A stretch of 64,000 nt of DNA from Furcasterigmium furcatum (Eukaryota; Ascomycota; Sordariomycetes; Glomerellales; Plectosphaerellaceae): contig BCIA01000007.1 of assembly GCA_001599815.1 (NCBI GenBank), positions 744,001-808,000 on the forward strand. Reading direction: 5' to 3'. Under the pieces are notes generated by a model. It made no database searches. It saw only the letters and a list, made by a program, of their open reading frames with translations, and was not told where the DNA came from. Numbering within the stretch: the first letter of the stretch is position 1; each line of letters begins with the position of its first letter. Shown piece after piece: positions 54,090 to 64,000 of the stretch. The position numbers and the translations under genes were made by a program.

Positions 54090-55040
54090 ATGTCCGAGAC
54101 GCCGAACCGATTCCTCATCTGGGGTGGAAAGGGCTGGGTTGCCAACCACCTCAAGGACCTCCTCGAGGCCCAGGGCAAGGAGGTCTTCACCACCACCGTC
54201 CGCATGGAGAACACCCTCGAGGTCGCCGAGGAGCTCAAGAAGATCCAACCCACCCACGTCCTCAACGCCGCCGGCTGCACCGGCCGCCCCAACGTCGACT
54301 GGTGCGAGGACAACAAGGCGCAGACCGTCCGCTCCAACGTCATCGGCACCCTGACCCTGGCCGACCAGTGCAACGCCCTGGGCATCCACTGCACGGTATT
54401 CGCGACCGGCTGCATCTACCAGTACGACGAGGCGCACCCCATCGGCGGCGCCGGCTTCAAGGAGGAGGATGCCCCCAACTTCACCGGCAGCTACTACTCC
54501 ATGACCAAGGGCCACGTTGAGCCGGTAAGATATCCGCCCCCCTCGTCACCAACACCACGAGTCTCGGGTAACTAACACGCTCCATTCCAGATCCTGGCCA
54601 GCTACGACAACGTCCTCGTCCTCCGCCTGCGCATGCCCGTCAGCGACGACCTGCACTCGCGCAACTTCGTCACCAAGATCACAAAGTACGAGCGCGTCGT
54701 CGACGTACCCAACAGCAACACCATCCTCCACGACCTGCTGCCCGCCTCCATCGCCCTGAGCGAGCACCGCGACACCGGCGTCTACAACTTCACCAACCCC
54801 GGCGCCATCTCCCACAACGAGGTCCTGACCCTCTTCCGCGACATCGTCCGCCCCAGCTTCTCCTGGAAGAACTTCTCCCTCGAGGAGCAGTCCCACGTCA
54901 TCAAGGCCGGCAGGAGCAACTGCAAGCTCGACACCGCCAAGCTCGAGGAGAAGCTCAAGGGCTACGGCTTCGAGATCCCCGAGGTCCACGAGGCCTACAG
55001 GCAGTGCTTCGAGCGCATGAAGGCCGCCGGTGTGCAGTAG
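54090..55040 (+). CDS. UDP-4-keto-6-deoxyglucose 3,5-epimerase/4-reductase (UDP-L-rhamnose synthesis, second step)
   Basis: Exons 54090-54524 and 54591-55040 give 294 residues, the normal length. RFLIWGGKGWVANHLKDLL is the nucleotide-binding start (G-G-x-G-W-x-x), followed by THVLNAAGCTGRPNVDWCEDN, a strong signature of the plant NRS/ER and fungal ER proteins. The catalytic pair Y-x-x-x-K is SYYSMTK, just before the intron. GVYNFTNPGAISHNEVL and LDTAKLEE complete the C-terminal part. The enzyme turns UDP-4-keto-6-deoxyglucose into UDP-L-rhamnose with NADPH and has no membrane part, so it is cytosolic. The 66 bp intron has an ACTAAC branch. GC content is high and codon bias strong, as expected for a well-expressed gene. 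Confidence 0.93.
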
Positions 55041-55223
55041 ATAGATTGATGTTCGTCCGGTACTCGTACTCGGGCTGCATCGCGAGCTTGTTACCATAGA
55101 CCCCAGTACAAAAATGTCATCAGCGTCCCCTTTGGGCTCTTCTGCGACCACGTTACTCGAGAATGACGGCCTGTCCCATGACTATTCACTGACCGGAAGC
55201 GTATCTCGCATTCTTAGATGAAG

Positions 55224-56696
55224 CTACATGCTCGGGTTGAGTGGCTGCAACACGATCCTCCGATACGACACCAGAGGCGGCGTCCCGTTGTCCCTGACCT
55301 CCAGAATGACATGCAGAGGCGACCCGCGCTTCAGGGCAGTCCGCTCCTTGTGCATGATGCACGACTTCTCTGCTGGCGGAACCGTGACCCTCACCTTGCT
55401 GCCATCCTCGTTGAGTCTCTCAATGTCCAGCTCCGCCACCTCGTTCGCGTGAAACGTCTGGATCGCGCTGGGCTCGAGATATTGATACCACTTGAAGGTT
55501 ATCTCGTCCCCGTCCGGGTCGAAGGTGCCAGACGCGTCCAGCTCCACGGCCGAGCCCGCGACGACGTCCCTGTAGACCACGTCCCTCCCGACATGGCCGT
55601 CGATCGAGACGACGGGCTGATGGTTCGCCTTGGTAAAGTCCGCGCTCAGCGTCCACTGCATCCGCGCCGCAAAGTCGTTCTGAAAGTCGCCCCTCCAGCG
55701 CCAGATGGTCGCCTTGTTCGACAGGTGCGTCCGGCCGTCGAGGCCCACGACGCTGTCCACGACGTCGGCGTGGTGGCCCCGCGGCAACCCGAGGTCGCTG
55801 CAGTTGACGGGGATGTACCGGCCGCCCCAGGAGCCCCACGATGGTTCCTCGGGGTTGCCGAGGCCGTTCTGAATCAGGTACAGTAAGGTGGGCGAGTCGC
55901 CCTCCATGCCGTACTCGATGTCTGGGTACTTCGCCCCGAGGGGCCCGATCTGAATGTGCTCCTTCAGCCAGGGCATCTGGACCAGGGAAGTGTCGGCGCC
56001 GCCTTCTTCTCCAGTGTCGTTGTTGATGCCGATCCATGTCGCCACCCAGTACTGGTTGTAGCCGTGGGTCGAGCAGATGTAGAACAGGTCGGGCCACTGC
56101 TGCCGCATCCAGGCGCCTGTGTCGTCTTGATCCGAGATTGTGTAGATGCGCAGTTTGCTTCGCAGATGTGCGGCATCAGGGCGGTTCCGGATCATGTGTA
56201 GGACTGCGGCCAGGACATTGCTTCCTCCCCAGACGATAACCCAGAGTGGTCGGTTATCGGCTTTGAGCAGGGATTGTAGGAGAAATTCGAAGCCCTCGCT
56301 CAGGGGAATATCATGTCCGACGGCCATCATGCCATACACCTGAAGATTGTTAGGGCGAGGGTAATGGAGTTCAGGGGTGAGATGTGTTGTTACCGGCGCA
56401 CCGCTCTTGATGATGCCGTGGAAATACTCCGCCGAGGGATATGAGGAGTCGGGATGTGCATGGGCGTTCAGGTTGTCCACGACCTGCTCGTAGCCATCGA
56501 CGATGCCGTGCAGCGCTTCCGGCGCGACCTTGGTGCGCAGCCACACGGAGGTGGTGGCAACAACGCCCTCGGTGTCGAACTGGTTCGAGTATGTAAGGTA
56601 ACGACAGAAGGACTGAGCATCATCAGGCACGTTGGTAACATCCGTGAGGATGAAAACCCGGGGCTTCGACAGAAAAGGGAGGACAGATGACGCCAT
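55224..56696 (-). CDS. DUF1593 protein (nucleoside-hydrolase-like, Ig-like C-terminal domain)
   Basis: Proposed exons 56394-56696 and 55224-56339 (complement) give 472 residues. The N-terminal part has the DUF1593 features RVFILTDVTNVPDDAQSFCRYL (an acidic D-x-x-N-x-x-D-D cluster as in nucleoside hydrolases), EGVVATTSVWL, NRPLWVIVWGGSNVLA and HGYNQYW. The C-terminal part (KATIWRWRGDFQNDFAARMQWT, SAVELDASGTFDPDGDEITFKW) is an Ig-like beta domain. A 54 bp in-frame intron (56340-56393, GTAACA to CTTCAG, with CCCTAAC) is likely because leaving it out joins SGAP to VYGMMAVG as in relatives. Without it the protein is 490 residues. No secretion signal is obvious. Bacterial relatives occur in polysaccharide-use loci; the true reaction is unproven. 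Confidence 0.85.
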   Translation of the reverse strand: MASSVLPFLSKPRVFILTDVTNVPDDAQSFCRYLTYSNQFDTEGVVATTSVWLRTKVAPEALHGIVDGYEQVVDNLNAHAHPDSSYPSAEYFHGIIKSGAPVTTHLTPELHYPRPNNLQVYGMMAVGHDIPLSEGFEFLLQSLLKADNRPLWVIVWGGSNVLAAVLHMIRNRPDAAHLRSKLRIYTISDQDDTGAWMRQQWPDLFYICSTHGYNQYWVATWIGINNDTGEEGGADTSLVQMPWLKEHIQIGPLGAKYPDIEYGMEGDSPTLLYLIQNGLGNPEEPSWGSWGGRYIPVNCSDLGLPRGHHADVVDSVVGLDGRTHLSNKATIWRWRGDFQNDFAARMQWTLSADFTKANHQPVVSIDGHVGRDVVYRDVVAGSAVELDASGTFDPDGDEITFKWYQYLEPSAIQTFHANEVAELDIERLNEDGSKVRVTVPPAEKSCIMHKERTALKRGSPLHVILEVRDNGTPPLVSYRRIVLQPLNPSM

Positions 56697-57451
56697 GGCT
56701 GAATTATTGCTATTACTCGTGAATACTGCCCGGTAACAACGGATTTTATTACTTAGTTAGCTCACATCGCCGAGTGCATGAGAGTGCTTTAAATACTAGA
56801 CAGCAACTTGACGTTCCAGTGATAATATTGGATTCGATGGCTGAGCAAAGCCAACTGACCACTATGCCAATGGAGAGGGATAAGAAAACTCAATCTTCCT
56901 TGATCGTGACCCGTCCTAGCCTGCTTCGGAGAAATTACGCAACACCATGCCTCTCATTGTCGCGAAGCATAGTTGGGGAAGAATACGCACCTCGTTCTCT
57001 CTACGCGCGGCGCCAACCTGGCTTGGGAAGGCTACGCCTAGGCATTCCGACAGAGGAAAGATTAAGCACCCTCGGAGTCATTCGACCTGGCCAAGTCGGC
57101 TGGCGGCGAAATAGGACACGTGATGAAAGCAGGATCTGGAGGTTGCGTGGTGTGGGGACCCCGGGGGGCGGCGATTGTGGTTTCTGGACGGAGCGAATCC
57201 CCATGTCTCCCCGCCTTCCTTGTCCCGGCTTATCCTAAAGGAGAAATGCGAGCCCCGGAGATACTACTGGTTGCTGAGGGTTTTCTGGGGTTTGCCGAGG
57301 TCTTGAGTCCGCTCAACTTCCCAGTCGATGGTATGGAGAATTGTCTATAAAGTCGCGGCGATCCTTGCGGTTATGAGGTGACCAACCCAGCACATCCGAC
57401 TCACCCCTTTACTACTTCATACAAGTCTCGTTGCTCTCGCAATTCTCCGAC
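56697..57451. other. divergent intergenic region, DUF1593 gene / sugar transporter
   Basis: No gene is supported. Confidence 0.5.
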
Positions 57452-59041
57452 ATGTTCTTCAAGCGGAAGACCTCGCCTCCGCCGGCCGTAGCCGACGAGG
57501 ACCAGACGGACTTCCACGCGCTGCTCCAGAGCGTGCCGCCCTGGTACACCAACGGGAGGCTGGTCAAGCTCTACCTCCTCCTCATCGCCCCTATCCTGAC
57601 AACCACCGCCCTCGCTTCGACCTGAGCATGACCAGCGGCCTTCAGTCGGTCAACCGCTTCATGGACAGGATGGGAAACCCAACCGGCTCGACCCTCGGGT
57701 TCTACGGCGCCTCCATGGCAGTCGGTGGCCTCGTGTCGTGCATCGTCGGTGGTCCGCTCGCTGACCGTTTCGGGCGTAAGCTGCTTTGTTCCGTGGGAGC
57801 CGTCATCACCGTCGGCGCCGCGCTGATGCAGGCTTTCGCGATCAATTTCGGCATGTTCACCGGGGGCAAGATGCTTGTCGGCTTCGGCGTCGGCCTCCAG
57901 CAGCTCGCCGCACCGGTCCTCGTCACCGAACTCGCTCACCCTAACAACCGCGTCTTCATCACGGCCTTCTACAACACCAACATCCTCGTCGGGTTCATCA
58001 TCGGCGGCTGGACCACCTTCGGGACGTACCGCATCCCGTCCGAATGGTCGTGGAAGCTGCCCTGCCTGCTGCAGGTGATCCTGCCCGCATACCAGGCGGT
58101 CATGGTATGGTTCTGCCCGGAGAGCCCGAGGTGGCTGATCAACACCGGTCGCTATGAGGAAGCACGCGCAATCCTCGTGCACTACCACAGCCGCGCCCCG
58201 GGAGTTGAGGACGCGGTCGTCAGAGCCGAGCTGCAGGAGATCATCGCCGGTGTCGAAGCGGACAAGACCCTGATCAAACTCAACAAGGAAGGGCTCAAGA
58301 CCGTCTTCGGCTCGAGGGGCAACCTTCACCGCCTGTGGATCTGCGTCTGGACCGCCATCGGCAGTCAGTGCACTGGCAACACTCTCATCACGTCCTATAT
58401 GCCCCTGATCCTGGACCAGATCGGCATGACGTCCGAATACGAGAAGACCCTGATTCTCGGCGTGATCAGCATCTTCAAATGGGTGACCGCGATCCTGGCC
58501 CTGTTCGTCATCTACCGCGTCAGGCGGAGGACGCTCTTCCTGTTCGCGACGACCGGCATGACGCTCACCTTCGCGGTCTGGACGGCCCTCGCCGCGCGGT
58601 ACATCCAGACGGGGACCCAGTCGTACGGGCTCGGCGTGCTGGCCATGGTCTTCGTCTTCAGCTTCTTCAACGCCATGTGCTGGAACCCGCTGTGCGTGGC
58701 TACCCGCTCGAGCTGCTCACCACGAAGCAGCACGCCGTCTTCTTCGCCTTCACCATGTTCTCCATCAACATCTCCTCCTTCCTCGCGCAGTACATCAACC
58801 CCATCGGCCTCGGGAGCCTGTCGTGGAGTACTATCTCGTCCAGGTCTCGTTCAACCTCTTCCTCATCGCGATCATAGACTTCACCTGGGTCGAGACGCAC
58901 GGCTCCACGCTCGAGGAGGTCGCCGTTGCCTTTGACGGCGCGGACGACTTCAACGCCGCCAAGATTGTTGCTAAGGAGGCACTCGAAGAGAAGGGCGGCC
59001 CCGTGGCTGCTGAGGTCGAGGTCGCGGACAAGAAGGCCTAG
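57452..59041 (+). pseudogene. MFS sugar transporter interrupted by three one-base losses
   Basis: Read across frames, the region encodes a complete sugar porter of about 530 residues: a polar N-terminus (DFHALLQSVPPWYTNGRL), then twelve membrane segments with GGPLADRFGRK in loop 2-3, PESPRWLINTGRYEEA after helix 6, GVISIFKWVTAILALFVIYR, and a C-terminal VETHGSTLEEVAVAFDG. The frame breaks at 57614-57615 (GGC expected for the Gly in GFDLSM), at about 58687-58690 (WNPLCV then GYPLELL) and at about 58824-58827 (SLSW then EYYLVQV). Each break is the loss of one G from a G pair or run, and no intron fits. It is either a recent pseudogene or an assembly error of homopolymer type. It was probably a lactose/hexose-type plasma-membrane transporter. 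Confidence 0.65.
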
Positions 59042-59806
59042 ACGGCGGAGATGCCACTCAACCGCCGAACGTGATGGGTGTACTTGCGAGCCCGGATAGA
59101 TGGACTGCCCCAGGCGTCTCAAGCAGGTCACATTCGGAGGTGTCTGGTTTGTGTGTATCGGGTTGTTCCATAGTAACACAGCTTTGCTGCATCGCTCAAT
59201 GTCCGATGGTTTTGATGCGGAATACGTGACCCAGGATATAAGTCAGGTTTTTGCGCAGGGATTACCAGGATCAGGCTTTTTCATGGCCCTTGCCATCCGG
59301 AAGATAGATCTCGTTCCTCCGGCTCTGACTTGTCCCCTTTCGAAAACTCCCCCAAGAGGTTGGACAAGAGAGGAATATATATCGGCCCGAGTCCGTGGTC
59401 TACGTCAGGCCGGGCTGCGGCTGTTTTGGTAGAGCTGCCCCGCAATCCCCCGCATCGCTTCTCCGGCTTTGGCTGGACATGGTGGATAGGGGATCGGAGC
59501 CCCTACTCGCCTCGGGCTTGGAAAACAATTACCGGACCAGCACCAATCACCCCAAGAGCTGCTCCGTAATCACCAAATCGACACTGGCCCGAGTCATGGC
59601 GGAAAATGGGATCCCCTACTTCCGGCTGCTATAACTACGTCTTATGTCTGGAGTCGCTCGGGTTGTTTTGAGCTCTAGACATCCATGTGAGAGCTCTCAT
59701 GGTAATTCTGACTGCAAGTTCGCAAAAACCCAATTGAAGCCAGTCAAGTCAATCGAGGAGACTACTAGGAATCGGAGCAGGAATCAAAATCACAACCCCG
59801 CGCGAA
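59042..59806. other. intergenic region
   Basis: No gene is supported. Confidence 0.5.
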
Positions 59807-61688
59807 ATGGCAGTCATTCAGGTCCCTGCCGCAGCGGCAGACATGGGCCTCGCGACCTGCGTCGGCATCTTGACCGTCGCCGGAGTGAGTGGAATCACGG
59901 CCCCCAGAATGCCCGGACACTCTCATTGACACAAGCATCGTGAAGACAGCGGTTTGGTGTGTCTGGAGCGCCGTCTACAACGTGTGGTTTCACCCGCTGG
60001 CCAGATTCCCCGGGCCTCTCTCATCTCGGATATCTCCTGTAAGTTGCGCCCACAGCAACCACTTGACAACCTACCTTGCTAACGCATCCAGTTCCCCCAT
60101 GTCGTGCATCTGCTGCGCGGACGCATCCCCTTCTGGATCAAGCAGCAGCACGACAAGTACGGCCCCATCGTCCGCGTCTCGCCCAACGAGCTGTCCTTCG
60201 ACAACGAGGCCGCGTGGAAGGACGTCTACGGCAGCCGGCCCGGCCACAAGAACTTCCACAAGGACCCCATCCACGTCGGCAGCATCCAGACCGTGCCCGG
60301 CGTGTCGACCATCACCATGGCCAACGACGCCGACCACGCCCGGCAGCGGAGGGCGCTCTCCCACGCCTTCTCCACCAAGGCGCTCCTCGAGCAGGAGTAC
60401 ATCGTAAAGTCGTACATCAACGTCTTCTCCCAGAAGATGCGCGAGTTCGCCAAGGAGGGCACCCCCGTGAACCTCGTCGACTGGTTCGCGTACACGACCT
60501 TTGACATCATCGGGGACATGGCCCTCGGCGAGCCGTTCGGATGCCTCACCAACGAGGACTTCCGCTTCTGGGTCCCCATGATCAGCTCATCCATCAAGGC
60601 GGGGGCTTTCGAGCAGGCCACCCGGCGCGTTGCTCAGGCCGACGGCACGATTCAGAAGTTGCTGCTGAAGCTGATCCCGGACAAGATCCGGCAGACGAGA
60701 GTCCAGCACCTGGAGTACAGCAAGCAGAAGATCCTCAAGTACTGTGCCGGTGGACGATGTTGCTGCGAGGTCTTGGGCTAACTTCTCGCAGGCGCATGGC
60801 TCAGTCCCAGTCCGACCACAAGGACTTCCTCTATTACCTCATGAAGCAGAACGAGAACGGGTCTATCAACCAGAACGAAGTGATCGTCAACGGCGCACTG
60901 TTTATGTAAGATGACATTCTTTCCCATCGTGGCGCGTGTTATGTGTCCTCTCTTGCTGACGTTCTCAAAGCATCGCCGGTACCGAAACGACGGCGGGCTT
61001 CCTCGCCGGCTTGTTCAACCTCCTCCTCCGGGACCGGCGCGTCCTGGACAAGGTCACGCAGGAGATCCGGTCCAACTTTGCGACCGACGAGGACCTCACG
61101 TACGAGGCTCTTAACAAGCTGCCTTACCTGACTGCCGTCATCGACGAAGGGCTACGCTGCTTCCCGAGCGCGCCGATCGGTTTCACGAGGACTGTCCCGA
61201 CGGGAGGTGACACGGTTGACGGCGAATTCATCCCCGGAGGCGTGAGTACACTAGCACCTCGCACTTTCGTTCAAGTACTAATGCCTCGGACCTGTAGACG
61301 ACTGTTTCCGTGCCCATGTGGGGTGCGACGCACAGCGAGCGCAACTTCAAGGAGCCGTACAGGTTCCTGCCCGAGCGGTGGCTGGACAAAGAGAACAGCA
61401 CCGACAAGTTCGGGGCCTCGAATGCCTTCTCCCTCGGGCCCAGGGGCTGCATTGGCCGGAAGTGAGTTGCGCCTTTTTTCTCGAGAGCGAGCTTCTACTG
61501 ACATGATCCGCAGTCTGTCTCACATGGAGATGAGGTTGATCATTGGCAAGCTCCTATGGCACAACGACGTGGAGTTCCACGGCAACCACGACGCGTGGGA
61601 CCCCGAGAGGGACTATCCTGGGTTGACTGTGTATACCAATTGGCTGAAGCCTGGGCTGTATGCTCGGCTGACACCGCGGAGCGCCTGA
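59807..61688 (+). CDS. cytochrome P450 (CYP58/isotrichodermin-hydroxylase-like group), 7 exons
   Basis: Exons 59807-59884, 59946-60038, 60092-60738, 60792-60905, 60971-61241, 61298-61461 and 61514-61688 give 513 residues. The membrane anchor spans exon 1 and exon 2 (LATCVGILTVAG joined to TAVWCVWSAVYNVWFHP). Then RFPGPLSS, YGPIVRVSPNELSF, the C-helix HARQRRALSHAFS, the I-helix IIAGTETTAGFLAG across intron 4, ExxR in DEGLRCFPS, FLPERWLD and the haem loop FSLGPRGCIGRN across the last intron. All junctions keep the frame. The FIPGG-TTVSVPMWGATHSERNF segment is typical of fungal secondary-metabolism or detoxification P450s; the subgroup name is a guess. No core synthase is adjacent. Confidence 0.87.
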
Positions 61689-61928
61689 TGAGGATGCAGC
61701 TGTATTACTGGGCTGGCTGAGTAGGCTCTCATAAAACAATTGCCCTCCCTTTTGGTGAACCTCAACTGCTGCAAAATTTCGGAGCGGACTCATGGGAACC
61801 ATGTGCTGAATTAATGCTGTATATGATATTTTATGAAAAATGCATGCCTCGTATCTTCTGATGTCGTAATCTATTCGTGGGGAATGCGAACGAGAAAGGG
61901 CGCTCCTTCGACCCTATCGTTCGTCTGC

Positions 61929-62675
61929 TCAGGGAAGATGCTTGTCATACCCCTCCTGGATCAATCGCTGGCCCGCCTCCCAAACCTCGTCCGGAATCTC
62001 CTGGTAGACCTGATAGTGCAGGGCCGGGTACTCCTTGATGCGGATGAGATCGCCGACCATGATGCTCGTCACCAGCTCGCGGGGGTTGTCCTCGTCGGGG
62101 TACTCCGCGAAGCTCATCTGGGGGCTCGTGATGGTGAAGCTGGTCTGCCAGTCGGGCCACTGCTGGCGGAAGGTGGCGTAGGTGCGGCGCTCCATGTAGG
62201 GCTTCTGGACGAGCACGAGACTCTCGATGTGGATCCGCCGGTCCCGCAGCAGGTCGTAGGTGAAGCGGATGTTCTCGCCGGTGTTGGTGGACGCGGGCTC
62301 CACGACGATCTGATCCCGCGGCACGCCGAGGGACACGGCGATGTCGGCGAAGTGCTCGGCCTCGGGCTTGCCGAAGAGGCCGGCGGTCAGGGCGCCCGTG
62401 TTCCCGGAGAAGATGAGCAGGGGCGCGATCTTGTCGTGGAAGAGCTTGGCGGCGTAGGCGGCGACGCGGGTGTCGAGGCTGCAGAGGCAGAAGATGGCGG
62501 ACGCGGGGTGCAGGGGCCTGTTCATGCGGTGGTAGTTGTAGACGGTCTCCGCGTCGCGGTAGACCGCGTCGGGCATCGTCTTCTCGTCTTTCTCGCCTAT
62601 CTGGACTTTCTCGCCCTTTTCGCCCATAGTGTCTTCGGTCTGCTGTTGTGCGGGCTTTGAGGTCCAGATCCCCAT
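61929..62675 (-). CDS. DUF218 (YdcF/ElyC-like) protein
   Basis: A single-exon gene of 248 residues. The DUF218 fold is seen from residue 50: AIFCLCSLDTRVAAYAAKLF, the first binding motif LLIFSGNTGALTAG near 90, EAEHFADIAVSLGVPRDQIVVEPASTNTGENI with the second motif, then LVLVQKPYMERRTYATF with the conserved basic pair. The N-terminus (1-35) is charged and poorly conserved, and there is no membrane segment, unlike bacterial SanA/ElyC. Bacterial YdcF binds SAM; the fungal role is unknown. It is convergent with the P450. Confidence 0.82.
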   Translation of the reverse strand: MGIWTSKPAQQQTEDTMGEKGEKVQIGEKDEKTMPDAVYRDAETVYNYHRMNRPLHPASAIFCLCSLDTRVAAYAAKLFHDKIAPLLIFSGNTGALTAGLFGKPEAEHFADIAVSLGVPRDQIVVEPASTNTGENIRFTYDLLRDRRIHIESLVLVQKPYMERRTYATFRQQWPDWQTSFTITSPQMSFAEYPDEDNPRELVTSIMVGDLIRIKEYPALHYQVYQEIPDEVWEAGQRLIQEGYDKHLP

Positions 62676-63232
62676 GGTGAGTCGCCGTTGATATACGAGG
62701 GGCCCGGTGTTAAGGTGTTAAGAGAGAATAAGGCGGAGGCCAAGCATCGACGGAGCGGAGTTGCCGCTTGGAGCCGATGCAGCTGAGTAATCGAATAGGT
62801 GCCGAATTCGCACGTACGCCAGCTGGAGCATCCAATGCCGATGGCCGCAGACTGTGTGTCGTCGGAGACTTGTTTGATGTTACATCGAGGGTCGGCACGG
62901 CAGTCAGATGCGATGTTACACCGGCCATATCTGGCACCTCCGTCAGTCGGATCTAGCACGGAATCGCGGCCTCGGTCAGTGGATTCTTGGACGCCAGGGG
63001 ACGGCTAAGCTGCTGTGAATTAGCAGTGCGACTAGTCCTGAAAAAAGGGACGAAAGACAAGCTGAGCTGATTGAATCATGCTTTGTGCCGCCCCTCAATT
63101 CCCCCGCGGCAGAACTTCGAACCTCCGTGCTCCGTCCCGAGAACTCGGACACCATCACATGAACCGTCTCATGACATATTATTTCCCCGGATTCCCCCAT
63201 GTGGCAGATGGAGGTTCCACAGCATTCCTGCA
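62676..63232. other. divergent intergenic region, DUF218 gene / Zn2Cys6 regulator
   Basis: 557 bp between start codons. No gene is seen. Confidence 0.5.
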
Positions 63233-64000
63233 ATGCCGCCAGACACAACCACAATGTCGCCGATGTCGCCGATGTCCCCGAGCGCCGGTTCGAGTGCACT
63301 GAGGAGTAGGCGGGCGTGCGATGTCTGCCGTCGCCGAAAGGTCAGGGTATGTTCTGATCGCCGGCCGAGGTACACATCGAGGTGCACAAGCTAACAATAA
63401 GACGAAAAGTGCGACTTTGCTCAGCCGTGCGGCCCCTGTCGGATATCCAGCCAGCGCTGCTCCTACCACACAGCCCCAAGGAAGCGCGGGCCCAAGTCCT
63501 CTCACAGCCAACCCTTCGACGCTGAGACACCAGTATCGAGCGAGGGCTGCCCATCACCGTCCTTGACCTCTCCTGGCAGACTTATTGGCGAGAGCGATGG
63601 AAGCAGTGGTTTGCTGGACGTGGCGCTGGTGCAAAAGGCGGTGCAGATCGAGCAGGCACTCCTGCACGACGTTGGCCAAGCAAGCCCGGACACTTCCGTG
63701 GCCGCACTCGTCGAAGAAAGCATTTTCTTGAAGATACAGTACATGTTTCCTGCAGGCCCGATACTTCATGAGCTTAGTCTGCGCCGGGACTTTGCTCGCC
63801 TGTTCGGCACTTCCGACTCTGGGCATGCACCGAGCCTGTCGAGGCAGCTTTCTGGCTGCAACGAAGAAGAGGCCATCTCCCTCCTGAGAGGCTTCGCGCT
63901 CCTCACGACCATTGCTGCCAGCAGCACAGCCGTATACAGCCCGGCGTCCGTTCTGTCAGGCCACAAGGAACTAGCCATCGCCTTTCTCCGCGCCTCTCGA
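63233..64000 (+). CDS. Zn2Cys6 transcription factor, cut by the window end
   Basis: Exon 1 is 63233-63346, a 63 bp intron follows (63347-63409, GTATGT donor, GCTAAC branch), and exon 2 runs open from 63410 to the edge. The zinc cluster starts RRACDVCRRRKVR and continues CDFAQPCGPC then QRCSY after the intron: C-x2-C-x6-C-x5-C-x2-C-x6-C, all six Cys present. The intron sits inside the cluster, as in many such genes. A basic linker (RKRGPKSS) follows. N-terminal MSPMSPMSP comes from a short tandem repeat of GATGTCGCC. The helical part after residue 90 (ALVQKAVQIEQALLHDV) is the start of the regulatory domain. Its targets may include the divergent DUF218 gene or genes beyond the window. Confidence 0.85.

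Noticed and set aside
57571..58329. 252-codon minus-strand open frame across the sugar transporter
   Set aside because: It is antisense to a clear MFS protein and has no family resemblance.
1..64000. CRISPR arrays, prokaryotic operons, riboswitches
   Set aside because: The window is eukaryotic nuclear DNA with spliceosomal introns; no spaced direct repeats of that kind were seen.

Overview
The window is nuclear DNA from a filamentous ascomycete (Pezizomycotina; a Sordariomycete is my best guess). The reasons are GC-rich single genes separated by 0.3-3 kb, many 42-84 bp GT-AG introns with CTAAC/CTAAT-like branch sites just before the acceptor, fungal-only families (CFEM protein, Zn2Cys6 regulator, LaeA-like methyltransferase, FRE-type reductase) and an intron-containing tRNA-Leu. 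Splice sites were placed by reading frame, splice consensus and family conservation; no transcript evidence was available.

Layout. 1-12.5 kb: the end of an ATP-grasp enzyme, a ferric reductase, a class I methyltransferase, a peptide transporter (POT), a TMEM14 protein, and the housekeeping pair MAK5 (DEAD helicase) and TRM7 (tRNA 2'-O-methyltransferase), which share a divergent promoter. 12.5-27.4 kb: a GNAT acetyltransferase, a membrane protein with three Cys-rich repeats, a DUF899 protein, an AT-rich decayed stretch with tRNA-Leu(CAA), a PPxY protein, a secreted Kex2-type protein, an FAD-linked oxidase and a divergent GT15 mannosyltransferase homologue with an in-frame stop. 28.7-35.3 kb: a cytochrome P450 with a GC-AG intron, a CFEM protein and a secreted Kelch protein. 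35.3-48.8 kb looks accessory: a T5orf172/GIY-YIG protein, a truncated F-box protein, an 11-exon LaeA-like methyltransferase, a P450, a metallo-beta-lactamase fold protein, two copies of a decayed repeat and a 235 bp inverted-repeat element inserted in one of them.

48.9-55.0 kb holds the most interesting group: a DMT-family nucleotide-sugar transporter, an NDP-glucose 4,6-dehydratase, a type II membrane DUF5672 protein and a UDP-4-keto-6-deoxyglucose 3,5-epimerase/4-reductase. The two enzymes together make UDP-L-rhamnose from UDP-glucose, and the transporter and DUF5672 protein are natural candidates for its import into the secretory pathway and its transfer onto an acceptor. 55.2-64 kb: a DUF1593 protein, a sugar transporter broken by three one-base losses, a third P450, a DUF218 (YdcF-like) protein and the start of a Zn2Cys6 regulator cut by the window end.
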